Source of the DNA: Mycobacterium sp.
Lineage (GTDB): Bacteria; Actinomycetota; Actinomycetes; Mycobacteriales; Mycobacteriaceae
Length of the DNA: 18,185 nucleotides
Direction: 5' to 3'
Assembly: GCA_023264755.1 (NCBI GenBank)
Contig: JAHFVB010000022.1
Coordinates: 1 to 18,185 of the forward strand
The position numbers were made by a program, and so were the translations under genes. Below the pieces are notes generated by a model, which saw nothing but the letters and a program-made list of their open reading frames with translations, was not told where the DNA came from and made no database searches. Shown here piece by piece: positions 14,181 through 18,185 of the stretch. Numbering within the stretch: position 1 is the first letter of the stretch; every line of letters begins with the position of its first letter.

Positions 14181-15360
14181 GCACGCCAGCGGCCGCGATG
14201 ATGGCCAGCCCGGCGAGCGGGACCAGCAGCAGGCCCACCCGCAGGCTCGTCGCGTCGGCGATCATGCCGACGATGGGCGGTGCACCGACGGAGCCCAGCC
14301 GCATCAGCCAGGCCACCACCGCGACGCCGCTGCTATGGCGCAGTCCGGGCAGCTGATCGGCCCCATGGAAGGCCGCGGGCACCACCGTCGCCACGCCGAG
14401 TCCGGCGGCGGCGAAGCCGACGATCGTCCCTGGCACCGAGGGAAGGGCCAGCGCTACACCCATGCCGACGGCGGTGAGCAGTCCACCGCCGCGCGCCACC
14501 GCGCGCTCACCGAAGCGGTCGACCATCCGGTCCCCCACCAGCCGGCCCACGAACTGAAAGCTCAGCAACGCGATGAACCCGAGTGCCGCAGTGCCGCCCG
14601 CAGCACCCAGGTAGTTGCCCAAATACAGTGTCGACCAAGATGTTCCGGCGTCTTCGACGACGGCACCCGCAATCGCGATGACGACCAGTAGCACCAGCGC
14701 GGCGTACGCCCGCCGGCCTGGCCGGACCGAATCCGCCGGCCCGGCCGTCGGCGCGTCGTCCACGTCCGGGCCGGGTAGCAGGAACGGCCGGGCGATCAAG
14801 GCCACCCCGATGAAGACCACCGCAGAAATGCCGAGATGCGCCTCGCGCGGGAGGTCCAACGCGATGGCCGCAGCCCCCATCGCACCGCCCAACACGGCAC
14901 CCGCCGACCAGACTGCGTGCAGCGAGTTGAAGATGGACCGCCCGTAGCACCGCTGCACCCGCAACCCGTGGGCGTTCTGGGCGACGTCGGTGACGGCGTC
15001 GCATGCCCCTCCGAGGAAGAGCGCCACCGCAAGCAGCAGCGGCGAGGTCGAGAAGGCCGCCACGAATACGGCCGTCGCGATGCCGATCGTGCCCGCCACG
15101 GCCATCCGAGCCGAGCTGAAGCTGCGGATGATGGCCCCCGCAGCCAGGCCGGCGACCAGGGCTCCAGTCGGGAACGCGGCCACGATGACGCCGTAACTGG
15201 TGTTGGACAGCGCCAAGTCCGCCTTGAGCCCGGGAAGGCGCGGGACCAGGTTGGCGAAGATGGCCCCGTTGGTCAGAAAGAGCGCAGCCACCGCCACTCG
15301 GGCCCGACGGTTGCGCTTGGCCGGTCCCTCTGCCCGCGCCTCGAGTCGTCCAGACGCCAT
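14149..15360 (-). CDS. MFS transporter
   Basis: A 403-aa major facilitator permease with about 12 hydrophobic segments and a central loop near 195-220. The N-terminal half has FLTNGAIFANLVPRLPGLKADLALSNTSYG, and the GGACDAVTDVAQNAHG stretch of helix 4-5 resembles YbjJ-type and FucP-like MFS proteins. The central GTSWSTLYLGNYLGAAGG lies in the second half. Substrate unknown. The ATG at 15360 has no good ribosome site; TATCGT lies 8 nt upstream, so the transcript may have almost no leader. It diverges from malQ across 86 bp and ends inside the last codons of the SMR pair. Confidence 0.86.
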   Translation of the reverse strand: MASGRLEARAEGPAKRNRRARVAVAALFLTNGAIFANLVPRLPGLKADLALSNTSYGVIVAAFPTGALVAGLAAGAIIRSFSSARMAVAGTIGIATAVFVAAFSTSPLLLAVALFLGGACDAVTDVAQNAHGLRVQRCYGRSIFNSLHAVWSAGAVLGGAMGAAAIALDLPREAHLGISAVVFIGVALIARPFLLPGPDVDDAPTAGPADSVRPGRRAYAALVLLVVIAIAGAVVEDAGTSWSTLYLGNYLGAAGGTAALGFIALLSFQFVGRLVGDRMVDRFGERAVARGGGLLTAVGMGVALALPSVPGTIVGFAAAGLGVATVVPAAFHGADQLPGLRHSSGVAVVAWLMRLGSVGAPPIVGMIADATSLRVGLLLVPLAGLAIIAAAGVLSGRRRPVRS

Positions 15361-15422
15361 GGATCGCGACGATACTTGTCCCGCGCCCCCAACCGCGGAG
15401 CACCCAGACTGGGCGCACGGGG

Positions 15423-15434
15423 GCCGGTACCGGC
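15423..15434. promoter_or_regulatory. 12-bp perfect palindrome just upstream of malQ
   Basis: GCCGGTACCGGC ends 12 nt before the malQ ATG and is followed by AAGATT, which sits where a -10 for a leaderless start would lie. It could be an operator shared by malQ and the divergent MFS gene. In DNA this GC-rich such palindromes also occur by chance. Confidence 0.3.
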
Positions 15435-15446
15435 AAGATTGGCGTC

Positions 15447-17597
15447 ATGACGGAATTGGCGGCCTCGCTGGTCGAACTGGCCGGCCGGTACGGCGTCGCC
15501 ACCGGTTACGACGATTGGGCCGGTAACCACCGGGTGGTCGCGGAGTCGACGTTGGTGGCGGTGCTGGGTGCGCTCGGCGTGCCCGCCGCCACCGAAGAGC
15601 AGCGCCTGGCGGGCCTGGTGGCCCACGACCGGGACTACTGGCTGCGTCATCTGCCGCCGGCGATCGTCGTTCGGGCGGGTCGGACCGCAACGTTCTGGGT
15701 GCACGTCACCGATGGGGACCCGGTCGGGGTGTGGCTGCGACTGGAGGACGGGTCGGTTCGCACCGGGCTACGTCAGGTGGAGAACAACCGGCCCGCCGCC
15801 GAACTGGATGGCCGTCGGGTGGGCGAGGCAAGCTTCGAGCTGCCTGCCGACCTGCCACTGGGCTACCACGAACTTCACGCCCAGGCCGGCGCCGTCGACG
15901 CCAGCACCACGCTGATCGTGACGCCCGCCGCGCTGACCCTGCCCAGCGCGCTCGGTAGCGGCCGGACGTGGGGACTGGCCACCCAGCTGTACAGCGTGCG
16001 GTCCGAAAGATCTTGGGGCATTGGTGATCTGACGGACCTGACCGATCTGGCCGTGTGGTCAGCGGCGCGCCACGGGGCCGGCTTCATCCTGGTCAATCCC
16101 CTGCATGCGGCCGCCCCGACGGCGCCGATGGAACCGTCGCCGTATCTGCCGACCTCGAGACGATTCGTCAACCCTGTTTACCTGAGGGTCGAGGCCATCC
16201 CGGAGTTCGCCTACGTGCGCCACCGCAGTCAGTTGCGCAAGGCCCGGGCCGCTGCCCAGGCGCGTGCGGACAAGTCGGAGCTGATCGATCGCGACGCGGC
16301 CTGGAAACTCAAGCGGGCCGCCTTGAAGAGCGTCTACCGGGTGAAGCGTTCGCCGGGCCGCAACCTCGCCTATGAGGCCTACCGGGCGCACGAAGGCCGG
16401 AGCCTCGACGACTTCGCGACGTGGTGTGCGCTGGCCGAGCGGCACGGCAACGACTGGCATCACTGGCCCGAAGAACTGCGCCACCCCGGCAGCCAGGCGG
16501 TGGCCGACTTCGCCGCCGCGCACGACGCCGACGTCGACTTCCACCGCTGGATGCAGTGGCAGCTGGACGATCAGCTGACTCAGGCCCAATCCACCGCACT
16601 GCACTCCGGCATGGCACTCGGGGTGATGCACGACATCGCCGTCGGAGTGGATCCCAACGGTGCCGACGCGTGGGCGCTGCAGGACGTGCTCGCACTGGGC
16701 GTGGCCGTCGGAGCCCCGCCCGACGAGTTCAATCAGCTGGGTCAGGACTGGTCGCAACCGCCGTGGCGGCCCGACCGGCTGGTCGAACTCGGCTTCGCAC
16801 CGTTCCGGGCCCAGGTGAACGCGGTGCTCAGACACGCGGGCGGAGTACGCATCGACCACATCATCGGGCTCTTCCGACTCTGGTGGATTCCGCAGGGCGC
16901 CAAGCCCGTCGACGGTACCTACGTCCGCTACGACCACGAGGCGATGATCGGCATCGTCGCCTTGGAGGCCCATCGCGCAGGTGCGGTCGTGGTCGGCGAG
17001 GATCTGGGCACCGTCGAACCGTGGGTCCGCGACTACCTGCGGGAACGGGGCCTGTTGGGCACCTCGATCCTGTGGTTCGAACAGGACCAATGGCGTAACG
17101 GCGAGCCACTGCAGGCGCAGTGGTGGCGGGAGTACTGCCTTTCGTCGGTGACGACGCACGACTTGCCGCCCACCGCCGGTTATCTCGCGGGGGAACACGT
17201 GCGGCTCCGGCAGGAACTCGGACTCCTGACCCGACCGGCCGACGAGGAACTGGCCGCCGACCTCGCCGAGCAGGCCGGGTGGCTGGCCGAACTGCGCCGG
17301 GTGGGACTGTTGCCTCCGGAGGCCGACGGCGATGCCGCGGTCGATGACGTCGTGCGGGCCCTCTACGCATATCTCGGGCGGACGCCGTCGCGGTTGCTCG
17401 CGCTGGCGCTGCCCGATGCCGTCGGCGACGTCCGTACCCAGAATCAGCCAGGCACCACCGATGAATACCCGAACTGGAGGGTTCCGTTGGCCGATCCCGA
17501 AGGCCGGCGAATGCAGCTCGAGGACGTATTCGTCGATCCGCGGGCGGAGGCGCTCGCCGAGGTGATGCGGCGCGCGGTAACGGCGACGCCAGAGTGA
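15447..17597 (+). CDS. malQ: 4-alpha-glucanotransferase (amylomaltase, GH77)
   Basis: A 716-aa glycoside hydrolase family 77 enzyme that transfers alpha-1,4-glucan segments between malto-oligosaccharides in glycogen and maltose metabolism, in the cytoplasm. An N-terminal extension with a beta-sandwich part (about 1-165) precedes the TIM barrel, as in actinobacterial MalQ. The barrel starts at WGLATQLYSVRSERSWGIGDLTDL. The nucleophile is D470 in GVRIDHIIGLFRLWW, the acid/base E518 in VVGEDLGTVE, and the third carboxylate D572 in TTHDLPPTAGY; FEQD lies between the last two. Length fits M. tuberculosis Rv1781c (about 724 aa). The ATG at 15447 lacks a Shine-Dalgarno sequence. The stop is followed 65 nt later by a small secreted protein gene with its own promoter-like elements. 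Confidence 0.95.
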   Translation: MTELAASLVELAGRYGVATGYDDWAGNHRVVAESTLVAVLGALGVPAATEEQRLAGLVAHDRDYWLRHLPPAIVVRAGRTATFWVHVTDGDPVGVWLRLEDGSVRTGLRQVENNRPAAELDGRRVGEASFELPADLPLGYHELHAQAGAVDASTTLIVTPAALTLPSALGSGRTWGLATQLYSVRSERSWGIGDLTDLTDLAVWSAARHGAGFILVNPLHAAAPTAPMEPSPYLPTSRRFVNPVYLRVEAIPEFAYVRHRSQLRKARAAAQARADKSELIDRDAAWKLKRAALKSVYRVKRSPGRNLAYEAYRAHEGRSLDDFATWCALAERHGNDWHHWPEELRHPGSQAVADFAAAHDADVDFHRWMQWQLDDQLTQAQSTALHSGMALGVMHDIAVGVDPNGADAWALQDVLALGVAVGAPPDEFNQLGQDWSQPPWRPDRLVELGFAPFRAQVNAVLRHAGGVRIDHIIGLFRLWWIPQGAKPVDGTYVRYDHEAMIGIVALEAHRAGAVVVGEDLGTVEPWVRDYLRERGLLGTSILWFEQDQWRNGEPLQAQWWREYCLSSVTTHDLPPTAGYLAGEHVRLRQELGLLTRPADEELAADLAEQAGWLAELRRVGLLPPEADGDAAVDDVVRALYAYLGRTPSRLLALALPDAVGDVRTQNQPGTTDEYPNWRVPLADPEGRRMQLEDVFVDPRAEALAEVMRRAVTATPE

Positions 17598-17603
17598 CCG
17601 AAG

Positions 17604-17633
17604 TTCACCCAAGGGACTCATCTGCGATATGTT
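17604..17633 (+). promoter_or_regulatory. candidate promoter of the small secreted protein gene
   Basis: TTCACC (17604-17609) and TATGTT (17628-17633) are separated by 18 nt and resemble a SigA-type promoter. Transcription would start near 17640, about 23 nt before the GTG. The elements lie entirely in the malQ-distal gap. Confidence 0.4.
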
Positions 17634-17662
17634 CGCAACGCACAGCGACGCTCGGAGGGCAC

Positions 17663-18073
17663 GTGAAGAAGCTCGTACTACTGGGGGCAGGCACCATCGC
17701 GGTCGCCTCGGCCGTTCTGCTGCAACCGTCCGTGGCCGGCGCGGATCCCGCGAGTGTCGCTTCCCTCAACGTGGTCGGCGAGCCGTATGCGAAGGCGGTG
17801 GCGATCCTGAAGAGCCAGGGCGTCAAGTCGACGTTCGGCGGCTCGTTCGGCAGCGATTTGCCTCAAACGCAGTGCATCGTCGACAAACAGAAGGTCGTCT
17901 CCGCGGCCAAGATGGTGCTGATGCTGAACTGCACCGCGGCAGCCGCGCAGGAGGCTGCGGGCAATACACCGGCGGCCACCACGACCACGGCTGCGCCCGG
18001 CGCCCCTGCGGCGGGCACTGCGGGCCAGGGCACCTACGGCGGCCCCATCGGCGTGCCGGTCCCCGTTGGATAA
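17663..18073 (+). CDS. small secreted protein with PASTA-like domain
   Basis: A 136-aa exported protein. VKKLVLLGAGTIAVASAVLL and PSVAGADPA form a standard signal peptide with cleavage after residue 27. Residues about 34-90 (NVVGEPYAKAVAILKSQGVKSTFGG ... VLMLNC) have the layout of one PASTA repeat, with C71 and C90 able to form a disulfide. A Thr/Ala/Pro/Gly-rich tail follows (101-136). PASTA modules bind peptidoglycan or beta-lactams in kinases and PBPs; single-domain secreted proteins like this are common in mycobacteria, with no known role. The GTG at 17663 has GGAGGG just upstream. An in-frame GTG at 17594 overlapping the malQ stop would add 23 residues before the signal peptide and is less likely. 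The PASTA call is tentative. Confidence 0.78.
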   Translation: MKKLVLLGAGTIAVASAVLLQPSVAGADPASVASLNVVGEPYAKAVAILKSQGVKSTFGGSFGSDLPQTQCIVDKQKVVSAAKMVLMLNCTAAAAQEAAGNTPAATTTTAAPGAPAAGTAGQGTYGGPIGVPVPVG

Positions 18074-18149
18074 CGGCCGCACCCGGTACCAGCGTTCCCA
18101 CCTAACGTCGTAGACTTCCTCCCGACACTTCGCCAGGAGGGGGTTCGCC

Positions 18150-18185
18150 GTGCTGCGACCACGTCGCTTCGACACCGAGATCGAT
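18150..18185 (+). CDS. start of an unidentified gene (12 codons in window)
   Basis: A perfect AGGAGG (18135-18140) lies 9 nt before a GTG that opens a frame running to the window edge (VLRPRRFDTEID). TAGACT at 18111-18116 could be its -10. Twelve residues are too few to name a family. The ribosome site makes a real gene start likely. Confidence 0.55.
   Translation, partial: MLRPRRFDTEID

Noticed and set aside
16059..17621. A 520-codon antisense open frame over malQ
   Set aside because: It covers the conserved catalytic half of malQ, has shadow-type composition and no recognisable motif or ribosome site.
1..18185. CRISPR arrays, tRNA/rRNA genes, insertion sequences, prophage or toxin-antitoxin modules
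   Set aside because: No spaced direct repeats, tRNA-like cloverleaf, transposase, integrase or toxin-like small gene pair could be seen; the two-gene overlaps present are metabolic or transport genes.

Overview
The window reads as chromosomal DNA from a mycobacterium, most likely a rapid grower (Mycolicibacterium type). It is high-GC, has GTG and TTG starts, and its genes match recalled M. tuberculosis counterparts: secA2 (Rv1821), the BacA-type cobalamin/peptide ABC transporter (Rv1819c), a flavoprotein (Rv1817), a TetR regulator (Rv1816), a secreted trypsin-like protein (Rv1815), the sterol desaturase-like erg3 (Rv1814) and malQ (Rv1781c). They lie in the same relative order and orientation as in M. 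tuberculosis, with the whole block inverted. All family assignments come from reading translations; no database search was run.

Left part (1-4479): the 5' end of secA2 (minus strand) diverges from two tandem, similar BacA/SbmA-type ABC exporters of 635 and 637 aa. Both sides of the 88-bp divergent region carry a -10-like hexamer 6 nt before a GTG, which suggests leaderless starts, including a 32-codon small ORF just ahead of the first transporter.

Middle (4476-9207): a minus-strand series holds a TetR regulator, a VOC/glyoxalase-fold protein and a KstD/fumarate-reductase-like flavoprotein. The last two overlap by 4 bp and sit behind a perfect KstR-type box. An F420-dependent FDOR/Ddn-like gene diverges from tetR across a near-perfect inverted repeat. 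It then meets a secreted trypsin-fold protease head-on, with overlapping stop codons. Next come a bulb-lectin + LysM protein without a signal peptide and its clear intrinsic terminator.

Right part (9321-18185): a tight minus-strand operon runs carboxylesterase, sterol desaturase-like protein, FAD amine oxidase-like protein. Diverging from it is a 4-bp-overlapping pair of SMR exporters that converges, with a 32-bp overlap, on an MFS permease. Then come malQ, a small secreted PASTA-like protein and the first 12 codons of a further gene.

The genes between erg3 and malQ occupy the place where slow-growing mycobacteria carry the ESX-5 locus. The window therefore appears to show the ESX-5-free version of this region. 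Common themes are sterol/lipid-related redox chemistry, envelope transport and secreted proteins. I saw no tRNA, rRNA, CRISPR array, insertion sequence or phage gene.
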